Origin: Saccharopolyspora dendranthemae
GTDB taxonomy: Bacteria > Actinomycetota > Actinomycetes > Mycobacteriales > Pseudonocardiaceae
Reading direction: 5' to 3'
DNA: 64,000 nt
NCBI RefSeq assembly: GCF_007829955.1
Contig: NZ_VIWX01000006.1
Span: 372,001-436,000 of the forward strand
Shown: in pieces, positions 46,614 through 55,064 of the stretch
Numbering within the stretch: the stretch's first letter is position 1
How the letters are laid out: every line of letters starts with the position of its first letter
The notes under the pieces: generated by a model
Told to the model about the DNA's origin: nothing
The model's database searches: none
The model's input: the letters and a program-made list of their open reading frames with translations, nothing else
Position numbers and translations under genes: made by a program

Positions 46614-47417
46614 TCAGGCCTCGTCCGGGGCGGTGAGGACCCAGGGCCCCTCTTCGGTGATGGCCACCGTGTGCTCCCAGTGGGCCGCGCGGGAGCCGTC
46701 GGCGGTGACGACGGTCCAGGCGTCGTCGAGCTCCTCGGTCTCCGCGGTGCCACCCGTCAGCATCGGTTCCACCGCCAGCGCCATGCCCACCCGCAGCTTC
46801 GGGCCGCGACCGGGCTTGCCGAGGTTGGGCAGGAACGGCTCCATGTGCATCTGGGTGCCGATGCCGTGGCCCCCGTACTCGGCGATGATGCCGTAGTCGC
46901 GTCCGTCGGTGGCGGCAGCGGACAGCGCCGCGCCCTCCACCGCGTGCGAGATGTCGGTCAGGCGGTTGCCCGCGCGCACCTTCTCGACGCCGGCCCACAT
47001 GGACGCCTCGGTCGCCGCGGACAGCGCCCGGTCGGCCTCGCTGATCTCGCCGATGGCCAGTGTGACGGCGGAGTCGCCGTGCCAGCCGTCGAGGATGGCG
47101 CCGCAGTCGACCGACAGCAGGTCGCCCTCGGAGAGGACCTCGCGCACCGACGGGATGCCGTGCACGACCTTCTCGTTCAGGGAGGCGCAGATCGAGGCGG
47201 GGAAGCCGTGGTAGCCCTTGAACGAGGGCACGGCGCCGGCTTCGCGGATGACCTGGTCGGCGACGGCGTCCAGCTCACCGGTGCTCGCTCCGGGCACGGC
47301 CTTCTCCCGGACAGCGGCCAGCGCACGCGCGACCACGAGCCCGGCGGCGCGCATCGCCTCGATCTCACCGCGCGACTTGAGCTCGATGCCCTTCCCCCGA
47401 CGCAACAAGGCACTCAC
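46614..47417 (-). CDS. map: Methionine aminopeptidase, type I
   Basis: About 267 aa. Removes the N-terminal Met from new proteins. Metal-binding residues are visible in VDCGAILDGWHGDSA (two Asp), GGHGIGTQMHMEP (His), LAVEPML (Glu) and the last Glu of HTVAITEEG. GTG at 47417 is the likely start. Cell wall and translation genes surround it. A hairpin lies between adk and map, so it may also have its own promoter. Confidence 0.96.
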   Translation of the reverse strand: MSALLRRGKGIELKSRGEIEAMRAAGLVVARALAAVREKAVPGASTGELDAVADQVIREAGAVPSFKGYHGFPASICASLNEKVVHGIPSVREVLSEGDLLSVDCGAILDGWHGDSAVTLAIGEISEADRALSAATEASMWAGVEKVRAGNRLTDISHAVEGAALSAAATDGRDYGIIAEYGGHGIGTQMHMEPFLPNLGKPGRGPKLRVGMALAVEPMLTGGTAETEELDDAWTVVTADGSRAAHWEHTVAITEEGPWVLTAPDEA

Positions 47418-47469
47418 CTTCGAAGTATTGCTGGATGATGCCGGGTTTCGCCCGGCGAATGAAATGCAA

Positions 47470-47496
47470 CGGCCGGCCACCATCGGTGACCGGCCG
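47470..47496 (-). terminator. Hairpin between adk and map
   Basis: CGGCCGGCCACC pairs with GGTGACCGGCCG with one mismatch over a 3-nt ATC loop, 9 bp after the adk stop. Likely a terminator or partial attenuator before map. Confidence 0.65.
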
Positions 47497-47505
47497 CGGG
47501 CAAGC

Positions 47506-48057
47506 TCACTGGTGGCTGCGCAGTGCTTCCAGCGCGCGGCCGGTGATCTCCTCGATCGAACCCAAGGCGTCGATCTTGAGGACCTTCTCCCGGTAGTAGC
47601 CCAGGATGGGTTCGGTCTCCTCGTGGTACACCGCGAGACGGCGGCGGATGACGTCCTCGGTGTCGTCGGAGCGGCCGCGCGCCAGCATGCGCTTGACCAG
47701 CTCCTCCTCCGGTACGTCGAACTGCACCACCGCGGTCAGCTCGAGGTGCTTCTCGCCGAGGATGCCGCCGAGGACCTCGGCCTGCGCGGTGTTGCGCGGG
47801 TAGCCGTCGAGCAGGAAGCCCTGAGCGGCGTCCTCGTCGCCGAGCCGGTCGCGCACCATCTCGTTGGTGACCTCGTCCGGCACCAGCTCACCGGCGTCCA
47901 TGTAGCTCTTGGCCTTCTGGCCGAGCGGCGTGGAGTTGCCGATGTTCGCGCGGAACAGATCTCCGGTGGAGATGTGCGGCACACCGAGCTTCTCGCTGAG
48001 CACAGCCGCCTGGGTACCCTTACCGGCTCCAGGCGGGCCGACGAGAACCAATCGCAC
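47506..48057 (-). CDS. adk: Adenylate kinase (short-lid type)
   Basis: 183 aa. Balances AMP, ADP and ATP. P-loop GPPGAGKGTQA at 7-17, FLLDGYPRNTAQAEVL, and a short lid (ARGRSDDTEDVIRRRL) without the zinc-binding cysteines, as in mycobacteria. The GTG at 48057 (MRLVLVGPPG) is the family start and has GGAGG 10 bp upstream; a TTG one codon earlier is not needed. It follows secY at 196 bp. Confidence 0.97.
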   Translation of the reverse strand: MRLVLVGPPGAGKGTQAAVLSEKLGVPHISTGDLFRANIGNSTPLGQKAKSYMDAGELVPDEVTNEMVRDRLGDEDAAQGFLLDGYPRNTAQAEVLGGILGEKHLELTAVVQFDVPEEELVKRMLARGRSDDTEDVIRRRLAVYHEETEPILGYYREKVLKIDALGSIEEITGRALEALRSHQ

Positions 48058-48253
48058 CAAGGGTCTGCCTCCGAATCCTCACCATCGCGCGCCAACTGCT
48101 GACGAGCTACGCGGCGCCGCCCCGTACAACGGCGCTGCGATCCCAACCACCCTACGCATGGACGAGGGGCGGGCGAACACGCCCATGCGGAACTCCTCGC
48201 AAGGGCAAGCACGCTGGTCCGGGCGTGTTCAGCACACGCCCGGACGCTCCATT

Positions 48254-49567
48254 TTACCGGAGGAAACCCTCGTACTTGCGCTGCGTGAGCTGGCTCTCGA
48301 TCTGCTTCACCGTGTCCAGGCCGACGTTGACCATGATCAGCACCGCGGTGCCGCCGAACGGGAAGTTCTGGTTCTGGCCCTGACCACCGGTCAGGCCCAG
48401 GAAGAACATCGGCAGGATGGCCACGATGCCCAGGTACAGCGAGCCGGGCAGGGTGATGCGGGAGAGCACGAAGCTCAGGTACTCCGCGGTCGGGCGACCG
48501 GGTCGGATACCGGGGATGAAGCCGCCGAACTTCTTCATGTCGTCCGCCCGCTCTTCCGGGTTGAACGTGATCGACACGTAGAAGTAGGCGAAGAAGATGA
48601 TCAGCAGCATGTACAGCAGGATGTGCACCCAGCTGGCCGGATCGACGATGTAGGTCTGCAGGAAGCGCGACCACCAGCTGTCCTGGTTGCCCGCGAGCTG
48701 ACCGATCAGCTGCGGCAGGTACAGCAGCGACGAACCGAAGATGACCGGGATGACACCCGCCTGGTTCACCTTCAGCGGCAGGTACGTGGACGTGCCGCCG
48801 TACATCCTGCGGCCGATCATGCGCTTGGCGTACTGCACCGGGATCCGGCGCTGCGCCTGCTCCACGAACACCACCGTGGCGATGATCGCGACCGCGAACA
48901 GGCAGACCATGGCGAAGACCAGGCCACCGTGCGAGTTCAGGATGTTGCCGCCCTCGGCGGGGATCCGCGAAGCGATCGAGGTGAAGATCAGCAGCGACAT
49001 TCCGTTGCCGATACCGCGCTCGGTGATCAGCTCGCCCATCCACATCAGGACGGCCGCACCGGCGGTCATGACGACCACGATCGTGATCAGGTTCAGCACG
49101 GAGTCGTCCGGGATCGGCGAGACCGAGCAGCCCTGGAACAGCTGCCCGCGCACCGCGAGCGCGACGATGCCGGTGCCCTGCAGGACCGCCAGCGCGATCG
49201 CGAGGTACCGGGTGTACTGCGTGAGCTTGGCCTGGCCGGACTGGCCTTCCTTCTTCAGCTGCTCGAAGCGCGGAATGACCACCTGCAGCAGCTGAATGAT
49301 GATGCTCGCCGTGATGTAGGGCATGATGCCCAGCGACAGCACCGAGAGCTGCAGCAGCGCGCCGCCGCTGAAGAGGGTGAGGAGTGAGTAGACACTTTCT
49401 GAGCCGCTGCCTTGGATCTGCTCGATGCACTGCTGAATGTTGGGGTACGACACACCGGGCGACGGGATCGTCGCGCCGAGTCGGTACAGCACCACCATTC
49501 CCAGCGTGAACAGGATCTTGCGGCGCAGGTCCGGCGTTGCCAGAGCCGAGCGGAAGGCGCCGAGCAC
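48254..49567 (-). CDS. secY: Preprotein translocase subunit SecY
   Basis: 437 aa, the central ten-helix channel of the Sec system. It starts VLGAFRSALATPDLRRKILFTLGMVVLYRLGA and has the plug region behind helix one, the cytosolic loops with RRIPVQYAKRMIGR, and the C-terminal end QRKYEGFLR. The GTG at 49567 has AGGAGG five bases upstream. Next in order are adk and map. It is split from rplO by three secreted-protein genes. Confidence 0.97.
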   Translation of the reverse strand: MLGAFRSALATPDLRRKILFTLGMVVLYRLGATIPSPGVSYPNIQQCIEQIQGSGSESVYSLLTLFSGGALLQLSVLSLGIMPYITASIIIQLLQVVIPRFEQLKKEGQSGQAKLTQYTRYLAIALAVLQGTGIVALAVRGQLFQGCSVSPIPDDSVLNLITIVVVMTAGAAVLMWMGELITERGIGNGMSLLIFTSIASRIPAEGGNILNSHGGLVFAMVCLFAVAIIATVVFVEQAQRRIPVQYAKRMIGRRMYGGTSTYLPLKVNQAGVIPVIFGSSLLYLPQLIGQLAGNQDSWWSRFLQTYIVDPASWVHILLYMLLIIFFAYFYVSITFNPEERADDMKKFGGFIPGIRPGRPTAEYLSFVLSRITLPGSLYLGIVAILPMFFLGLTGGQGQNQNFPFGGTAVLIMVNVGLDTVKQIESQLTQRKYEGFLR

Positions 49568-49769
49568 GCGAACCTCCTGTACGCGAGCCGGTCGGAACCG
49601 GCCGGAAAACAAGCGGCCGGCTTCGCCAGCCGGCACGGCGGGAAACTCCATGGACAAGGCCGTGGTCTCCCACGGCACTACCGCGCGACTTTAGCAGGCC
49701 GCGAGGCGGATACGGACAGCGACCGAACCCTCACGACGATCAACGTTTCGCAACATCGTCGCCAAGCAG

Positions 49770-49801
49770 CGGCAACCGCGCCCGTTCCGGCGCGGTTGCC
49801 G
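49770..49801 (-). terminator. Perfect 13-bp hairpin after the secreted-protein trio
   Basis: CGGCAACCGCGCC pairs exactly with GGCGCGGTTGCCG over a 6-nt loop, 51 bp after the last stop of the trio and upstream of secY. Confidence 0.75.
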
Positions 49802-49852
49802 TTATTCCCAGCGTGACCTGCGGTGTTGCTCGAAGACCAGCGCCACAACCGA

Positions 49853-50452
49853 TCAACCGCAGTTGGCCTGCTTTTCTTCCTCGGTCATCGCGCGCGTCGA
49901 TTGGGTGATCGTTCCGCCCTGGTCGTCGGCCGGGCCGCTGGCCTCGAAGTCGTTGACGTACCAGATGTAGTGATCGTAGAACTTGTCCTCGAAGTGCAGC
50001 TCGTAAGTTCCCTTCGCCTTCTGCATCTTCGGACCGTGGTAGACCTGCCCGACCTCACCTGGACGCACAGTGATGAAGGTCGTCTGCGACTCGGTGTGCT
50101 CGGATCGCCACTCGTGGCCGTAGGTCGCCTTGAAGGCCACCTTGAACACCTCGCCGAAGCTGGTGCCCATCGACAGGCCCACGCTGTTGCTCTCCGCGGT
50201 GCTGTCGGACCAGGCGACGCTCATCATCTGCTCCTTGTCGGTGCAGTTGAACACCGGAGCGCCGACCTCCTCGGAGGTGTTCTGGTAGTACTCCACCTCG
50301 CCGGCGGGGTGGAAGACGCAGCTGTCGGTGCCGTTGTCGCACTTCTCCAGCAGCTCTCGGACCGTGGGCTCCTCCGCCGCCGTGGCCGGCGGGGCCATCA
50401 GCAGCGCCGCCCCGACCACCGACGCGCAGCTCGCCGCGATGCGCTTCATCAT
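49853..50452 (-). CDS. Secreted protein, tandem paralogue A
   Basis: 199 aa. Signal peptide MMKRIAASCASVVGAAL to about residue 27, cut after ATAAE. The mature part shares with its neighbour VRELLEKCDNGTDSCVFHP, then SNSVGLSMG, HTESQTTFITV, and GTYELHFEDKFYDHYIWYVN. Four cysteines (two near the start, one in VFNC, one at the end). Alternating Ser/Thr and hydrophobic residues in the middle recall beta-hairpin pore-forming proteins of the aerolysin type, but this is pattern only. GAGAGGAAC precedes the ATG. Confidence 0.75.
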   Translation of the reverse strand: MMKRIAASCASVVGAALLMAPPATAAEEPTVRELLEKCDNGTDSCVFHPAGEVEYYQNTSEEVGAPVFNCTDKEQMMSVAWSDSTAESNSVGLSMGTSFGEVFKVAFKATYGHEWRSEHTESQTTFITVRPGEVGQVYHGPKMQKAKGTYELHFEDKFYDHYIWYVNDFEASGPADDQGGTITQSTRAMTEEEKQANCG

Positions 50453-50508
50453 CGAGTTCCTCTCGATCAGCTTGCCCTGGGCCGGTTCCCGCCGGGATTC
50501 GCCGGCGG

Positions 50509-51156
50509 TCACGGGCAGGCGTCCACTTCTTCCTGGGACATGTCGCGGGAGTGCTGGCTGACCGCGGTCGAGGAGTCCTCCGCGGGCCCGGTCGCCTCGA
50601 AGTCGTTGACGTACCAGATGTAGTGGTCGTGGAACTTGTCCTCGAAGTGCAGCTCGTAGGTGCCGCGCACCTTCTGCATCTGCGCGGCCCGCTCGACCCA
50701 GCCGACCTGGTGGGAACCGGTGTCGACGAAGGTCGACTGCGACTCGGTGTGCGATTCCTCCCAGGTGTGCTGGAAGGTCTGCTCGTAGCTGACGGCGAAG
50801 ATTTTGCCGAAGCCCGCTTCCGTGGTCATCGACAGGCCGACGCTGTTGCTCTGCGACGTGGTGTCCGACCAGGTGACGTTGTGCCGCTGGTCGTCCGGCG
50901 TGCAGTTGTAGACGGGATCGCCGACCTGCTTGGTGTCCGCGGTGAAGTACTCCGGCTCGCCGGCCGGGTGGAACACGCAGCTGTCGGTGCCGTTGTCGCA
51001 CTTCTCCAGCAGCTCTCGGACCGTCGGGTCCTCCGCTGCGCTGACTCCCCGGGCGTTGATGACGCCCGCGTCCTCGGCGTTGGCCGTGGCGGGGACGGCC
51101 AGCGCGCCGAGCACGCTCGCCGAGGCCACCAGAGCGCGGATCGTTCGTGCCTGCAT
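50509..51156 (-). CDS. Secreted protein, tandem paralogue B
   Basis: 215 aa. Signal peptide MQARTIRALVASASVLGAL, with AVPATANAED as the cleavage region. The mature protein has the same landmarks as paralogue A (EKCDNGTDSCVFHP, SNSVGLSM, ESHTESQSTF, GTYELHFEDKFHDHYIWYV), plus an insertion after the signal sequence. The two genes share an identical 50-nt stretch (50316-50365 and 50975-51024), which suggests recent conversion. It lies 56 bp upstream of paralogue A and 12 bp after the crystallin-like gene, so they form one operon. Confidence 0.75.
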   Translation of the reverse strand: MQARTIRALVASASVLGALAVPATANAEDAGVINARGVSAAEDPTVRELLEKCDNGTDSCVFHPAGEPEYFTADTKQVGDPVYNCTPDDQRHNVTWSDTTSQSNSVGLSMTTEAGFGKIFAVSYEQTFQHTWEESHTESQSTFVDTGSHQVGWVERAAQMQKVRGTYELHFEDKFHDHYIWYVNDFEATGPAEDSSTAVSQHSRDMSQEEVDACP

Positions 51157-51168
51157 CGCGAGATCCCC

Positions 51169-51657
51169 TCAGCTCAGACCGACGGACTGGGTGCGGTCGT
51201 TCATCATCGAACCGACATCGGGCGTGTTCTCCTTGAACGGCCCGTCGCGCTCGCCGCCCAGGTCGGGCTCGGGGTACAGCCACACCCAGCAACCGCCCCA
51301 CGGCTGCACCGAGGAGACGACGTCCTTCCAGTCGTCGGGCAGGTTGATCTGGAAGTTGACGACGCCGTCCTTCTCGCACATCCCCGAGCCGTAGACGGTG
51401 AAGCTGCCTCCGCCGTAGTTGGGATCGGCGAACAGCGTGGCCTGGATGACGTCTCCGCGGTCGTCCCTGGGGCTCGCGGTGGCCTCGGCCAGCGTGGTGA
51501 AGCACCGGGTCTCACCGGTGCTGAAGTGATAACTGCAGTGCTCTCGTGGCGGCGCCGCTTGTTCCCCGGCCTGCGCGACCGCTGCTCCGGGGACGACCGC
51601 GGCCAACACCGCGACGACCATCAGGACGGCTCGCCGTCCCACCTGTCGTGGTCGCAT
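51169..51657 (-). CDS. Secreted beta/gamma-crystallin-like protein
   Basis: 162 aa from the ATG at 51657, after GAGGAGCGACGGCAT. Signal peptide MRPRQVGRRAVLMVVAVL to AVAQA. The mature part has two Greek-key-like strands sets: TLFADPNYGGGSFTVYG with W-x-D-V-V-SSVQ, then VWLYPEPDLGGERDGPF and NDRTQSVGLS, the usual crystallin/peptidase-inhibitor pattern (Y/F-x-x-x-x-F/Y-x-G, then D-x-x-S). Leads the secreted trio; extracellular stability or inhibitor role is inferred. Confidence 0.75.
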   Translation of the reverse strand: MRPRQVGRRAVLMVVAVLAAVVPGAAVAQAGEQAAPPREHCSYHFSTGETRCFTTLAEATASPRDDRGDVIQATLFADPNYGGGSFTVYGSGMCEKDGVVNFQINLPDDWKDVVSSVQPWGGCWVWLYPEPDLGGERDGPFKENTPDVGSMMNDRTQSVGLS

Positions 51658-51940
51658 ATGCCGTCGCTCCTCCCTCGCTCTTCCAGCGCCGTCCGGGTGA
51701 AACGGCGAGGACAAAGCTAGGGAGACCTGTGACAGGGGCAACACCATCGAAGAGGCGCCGCGCGAACCCACCTTCGCTTGACACTCTTCAGTGGATCTTC
51801 TTCGGCTGAAGAGAGGGCTCGGCGTTCGGACATGTCGCCGCGCGATCATCGCGATCTGGCTAAGTGAACTGCCAAGGGTGATGCTGCGAACGCACACCGT
51901 ATCGCGTCCGTGAAACTGTGGGAATCACCAAAATACAAGA
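51658..51940. other. Intergenic region upstream of the secreted trio
   Basis: About 283 bp without a convincing gene. It should contain the promoter of the trio, on the minus strand. Base composition is a little lower in G+C than the flanking genes. No confident hexamers, repeat or operator were seen. Confidence 0.5.
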
Positions 51941-51973
51941 AGGACCCGCCATCCCGGTTGGATGGCGGGTCCT
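51941..51973 (-). terminator. Terminator after rplO (end of spc operon)
   Basis: AGGACCCGCCATCC pairs exactly with GGATGGCGGGTCCT over CGGTT, 14 bp after the rplO stop. On the minus strand TTCTTGTATTTT follows, a U-rich end. The same GACCCGCC stem core recurs after tuf. Confidence 0.9.
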
Positions 51974-51987
51974 CTCGTTGAACTGGC

Positions 51988-52437
51988 TCAGCGCTCGAGC
52001 TTGGTGACCGTACCGCCGGCGGCGGTGATCTTCTCCTGAGCGCTGCCGGTGAAGGCGTGAGCGGTGACGTCGAGCTCGACGCCATCCAAGTCCCCGTCGC
52101 CGAGGACCTTCACCAGCTCGTTCTTCTTGACCAGGCCCTTGGCGACGAGCTCGTCGAAACCGACGGTGCCGCCCTCCGGGAACGCCTGGGCCAGCTTGCC
52201 GAGGTTCACACCCTGGTACTCGGTGCGGAAGCGGTTCTTGAAGCCGCGAAGCTTCGGGAGCCGCATGTGGATCGGCATCTGCCCACCCTCGAAACGAGGG
52301 GAGACGGTCTTGCGGGCCTTGGTGCCCTTGGTACCGCGGCCGGCGGTCTTGCCCTTGGAGCCCTCACCGCGGCCGACGCGGATCTTGTCGCGCTTGGCAC
52401 CGGGAGCCGGACGCAGGTCGTGCAGTTTGATGACCAT
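51988..52437 (-). CDS. rplO: 50S ribosomal protein L15
   Basis: 149 aa: KLHDLRPAPGAKRDKIRVGR at the start, GRGTKGTKARKTVSPRFEGGQMP in the Gly-rich RNA-binding part and a C-terminal alpha/beta domain. Last of the spc ribosomal genes; 1 bp separates it from rpmD. Confidence 0.97.
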   Translation of the reverse strand: MVIKLHDLRPAPGAKRDKIRVGRGEGSKGKTAGRGTKGTKARKTVSPRFEGGQMPIHMRLPKLRGFKNRFRTEYQGVNLGKLAQAFPEGGTVGFDELVAKGLVKKNELVKVLGDGDLDGVELDVTAHAFTGSAQEKITAAGGTVTKLER

Positions 52438-52438
52438 G

Positions 52439-52621
52439 TCAGTCGACCTCCTCGACCGTCACGAGGTGACGGACGGCATTGACCATGCCGCGCACGTTGG
52501 AGTCGTCCGGGCGAACCACGGACTGACGGATCTTGCGCAGGCCGAGGCTGCGCATGCTGTCGCGCTGGTTCTGCTTGGTGCCGACCAGCCCGCGCACCTG
52601 AGTGATCTTGAGCTGTGCCAT
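52439..52621 (-). CDS. rpmD: 50S ribosomal protein L30
   Basis: 60 aa: AQLKITQVRGLVGTKQNQRD and LGLRKIRQSVVRPD are the L30 pattern. ATG at 52621 is chosen since the longer frame upstream reads rpsE in another frame. Lies 5 bp after rpsE. Confidence 0.96.
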   Translation of the reverse strand: MAQLKITQVRGLVGTKQNQRDSMRSLGLRKIRQSVVRPDDSNVRGMVNAVRHLVTVEEVD

Positions 52622-52626
52622 GACGA

Positions 52627-53241
52627 TCAGACCCCCTGCCCGGCGGCACGCGCACGCATGATGAACGCCGGAGCGACATCTTCCAGCGGCAGGCCACGGC
52701 GAGCCGCGACCTCCTCCGGACGCTGCAGCTGCCTCAGGGCGTCCACCGTGGCGTGCACGATGTTGATCGGGTTGTCCGAACCCAGCGACTTGCTCAGCAC
52801 GTCGTGGATACCGGCGCACTCCAGGACCGCGCGCACCGGGCCACCGGCGATGACACCGGTACCGGCACTGGCCGGACGCAGGAGCACGACGCCGGCGGCG
52901 TCCTCGCCCTGCACGGGGTGCGTGATGGTGCCGCCGAGGCGCGGGACGCGGAAGAAGTTCTTCTTCGCCTCCTCGACGCCCTTGGCGATGGCCGCGGGAA
53001 CTTCCTTGGCCTTGCCGTAGCCGACACCGACCATGCCGTCGCCGTCGCCGACGACGACCAGCGCGGTGAAGCTGAAGCGCCGGCCACCCTTGACGACCTT
53101 CGCGACGCGGTTGATGGTCACGACACGTTCGAACTGCGGGGTCTTCTCTTGGGCCGCCCCGCCACGGCCGCCGTCGCGGCGGTCCCGGCGGTCCTTGCCG
53201 CCGGACTCCCCGCCGCCTTCACGCCGAGTGCGTCCAGGCAT
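52627..53241 (-). CDS. rpsE: 30S ribosomal protein S5
   Basis: 204 aa. Residues 1-35 are a basic, Gly/Arg/Asp-rich extension (KDRRDRRDGGRGG). The core follows: ERVVTINRVAKVVKGGRRFSF, the double-stranded RNA-binding-like domain and VHATVDALRQLQ. S5 helps decoding accuracy. A disordered N-terminus of this kind is usual for actinobacterial S5. Confidence 0.97.
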   Translation of the reverse strand: MPGRTRREGGGESGGKDRRDRRDGGRGGAAQEKTPQFERVVTINRVAKVVKGGRRFSFTALVVVGDGDGMVGVGYGKAKEVPAAIAKGVEEAKKNFFRVPRLGGTITHPVQGEDAAGVVLLRPASAGTGVIAGGPVRAVLECAGIHDVLSKSLGSDNPINIVHATVDALRQLQRPEEVAARRGLPLEDVAPAFIMRARAAGQGV

Positions 53242-53276
53242 CAGGCGTCCCTTCCAGTCTCGTTCTTACGCACTTG

Positions 53277-53681
53277 TCAGAACTCCAGTCCGCCGTCACG
53301 GGCGGCGTCGGCCAGTGCGGCCACGCGACCGTGGTAGGCGTTGCCACCCCGGTCGAACACGACCTTCTCGACACCGGCGTCCTTGGCACGGGCGGCCACG
53401 AGCTCGCCGACCTTGGTGGCCATGGCCTTCTTGTCGCCCTCGAACCCGCGGAGCTCGGACTCCAGGCTCGTGGCCGACGCGACCGTGAGGCCCTTGGTGT
53501 CGTCGATGACCTGCGCGGTGATGTTCCGCAGAGACCGGGTGACGACCAGACGCGGGCGCTCGGCGGTGCCCAGGATCTTCTTCCGGAGGCGCGTGTGACG
53601 CTTGGCGCGGGAGAGCCGACGCTTGGTCGAGATGTCCTTGCCAACCGGCTTGCGCTTGGTAGCTGTCTCGCTCATGGTCAC
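53277..53681 (-). CDS. rplR: 50S ribosomal protein L18
   Basis: 134 aa with a basic N-terminus (KRRLSRAKRHTRLRKKILGT), RPRLVVTRSLRNITAQVIDD and FDRGGNAYHGRVAALADAAR. It binds 5S rRNA with L5. Its ATGA overlaps the rplF stop. Confidence 0.97.
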   Translation of the reverse strand: MTMSETATKRKPVGKDISTKRRLSRAKRHTRLRKKILGTAERPRLVVTRSLRNITAQVIDDTKGLTVASATSLESELRGFEGDKKAMATKVGELVAARAKDAGVEKVVFDRGGNAYHGRVAALADAARDGGLEF

Positions 53682-54217
53682 TTACCCGTCTTTCCGACCT
53701 TGCGGCGGATGGTCTCACCCGCGTACCGGACACCCTTGCCCTTGTACGGGTCGGGCTTGCGCAGCTTGCGGATACGAGCCGCGATCTCGCCGACCAGCTG
53801 CTTGTCGATGCCCTTGACCGAAAGCTTGGTCGGGCCGTCGACCGCGAACTGAATGCCGTCCGGCGGCTCGATCACGATGGGGTGGCTGTAGCCCAGGGAG
53901 AACTCGAGGTTCGATCCCTTCTGCAGCACTCGGTAACCGACGCCCTGGATTTCCAGATCCTTCTGGTATCCCTGGCTGACGCCGATCACCATGTTGTTGA
54001 CGAGGGTCCGGGTCAGCCCGTGCAGCGACCGGCTCTCCCGCTCGTCGTCGGGGCGCTTGACCAGCACCGCACCGTCCTCGTCACGCTCGACGAGAATCGG
54101 TTCGCGGACCTGGTGTGCAAGTTCGCCCTTGGGGCCCTTCACGGTCACCGCCTGGCCGTCGATGTTCACCTCGACGCCGGAGGGGACGGTGATCGGCAGC
54201 TTTCCGATGCGCGACAT
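53678..54217 (-). CDS. rplF: 50S ribosomal protein L6
   Basis: 179 aa, two L6 domains: SRIGKLPITVPSGVEVNIDG, LVNNMVIGVSQGYQKDLEI, and the conserved end YKGKGVRYAGETIRRKVGKT. Located near the factor-binding site. Normal length; 16 bp after rpsH. Confidence 0.98.
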   Translation of the reverse strand: MSRIGKLPITVPSGVEVNIDGQAVTVKGPKGELAHQVREPILVERDEDGAVLVKRPDDERESRSLHGLTRTLVNNMVIGVSQGYQKDLEIQGVGYRVLQKGSNLEFSLGYSHPIVIEPPDGIQFAVDGPTKLSVKGIDKQLVGEIAARIRKLRKPDPYKGKGVRYAGETIRRKVGKTGK

Positions 54218-54233
54218 AGCCGCTCCTCCTCCC

Positions 54234-54632
54234 TTACCAGACGTAGGCGAGGACTTCCCCGCCCACGCCCTTCTTCATGGCCTGCCGGTCGGTCACGAGA
54301 CCGCCGGAGGTCGAGATGATGGCGACGCCCAGACCACCGAGAACCTTGGGCAGGTTCGTGGACTTGGCGTAGACCCGCAGACCGGGCTTGGAGACCCGGC
54401 GCAGGCCGGCGATGCTCCGCTCGCGGTTCGGGCCGTACTTGAGCTCGACGACGAGGTTCTGGTGAGTGTCCCCGTCCTCGACGCGGGAGCCGGACACGTA
54501 GCCCTCCCGCTTGAGGATCTCGGCGATGTTCGCCTTCAGCTTGGAGTGCGGCATCACGACCTCGTCGTGATACGCAGAGTTTCCGTTGCGCAGACGCGTC
54601 AGCATGTCTGCGATCGGATCGGTCATCGTCAT
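54234..54632 (-). CDS. rpsH: 30S ribosomal protein S8
   Basis: 132 aa: TDPIADMLTRLRNGNSAYHD at the start and ISTSGGLVTDRQAMKKGVGGEVLAYVW at the end. Binds 16S helix 21; in some bacteria it also represses its own operon. The unusual gap just upstream (54633-54875) has hairpins. Confidence 0.98.
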   Translation of the reverse strand: MTMTDPIADMLTRLRNGNSAYHDEVVMPHSKLKANIAEILKREGYVSGSRVEDGDTHQNLVVELKYGPNRERSIAGLRRVSKPGLRVYAKSTNLPKVLGGLGVAIISTSGGLVTDRQAMKKGVGGEVLAYVW

Positions 54633-54875
54633 GACCTGCTCAACCTTTCTCGTCTGGTTCCGATGAGCCCGGACCGGTCACGCCCTGCGGACGGACGTCT
54701 GGGCTCTGGCCTGGACGAAGTTCGGGGCCTCCCGCCACGGTGGCGGGGCCCTGTTCTAGTCGGGCGCAAGCACGGCTCGCGTGCGGAGCGTGGGCATCAG
54801 CCCTGGTAGCGCCTGCTTCAGGGTAAGGGGCGCCGGATCAGACCGGGCAACCGGGACCCTGAAGCAGGCGAGCAA
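54633..54875 (-). promoter_or_regulatory. Structured gap inside the spc operon (rpsN-type to rpsH)
   Basis: A 243-bp non-coding gap, unusually long for this operon. It contains a perfect 15-bp inverted repeat (CGCCTGCTTCAGGGT at 54810-54824 with its complement at 54856-54870, 31-nt loop) and a second Gly/Cys-rich stem near 54724-54751. Could be an attenuator, processing site or internal promoter; S8 autoregulation is one option (inference). Confidence 0.55.
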
Positions 54876-55061
54876 TCACCAGGAAGACTTGCTCACGCCG
54901 GGCAGCTCGCCCGCGTGCGCCATGTCGCGGAAGCACACGCGGCACAGACCGAACTTGCGGAACACCGAACGCGGACGCCCGCACTTCTGGCAGCGGGTGT
55001 AGCCGCGAACCTTGAACTTCGGCTTCTGGGCCGCCTTGATGACCAGCGCCTTCTTCGCCAT
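54876..55061 (-). CDS. rpsZ: 30S ribosomal protein S14 (zinc type)
   Basis: 61 aa. C24, C27, C40 and C43 (TRCQKCGRP, GLCRVCFRD) bind zinc, so this is the short zinc-dependent S14. A zinc-free paralogue would be expected elsewhere in the genome. Placed 3 bp after rplE. Confidence 0.97.
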   Translation of the reverse strand: MAKKALVIKAAQKPKFKVRGYTRCQKCGRPRSVFRKFGLCRVCFRDMAHAGELPGVSKSSW

Positions 55062-55064
55062 CGC

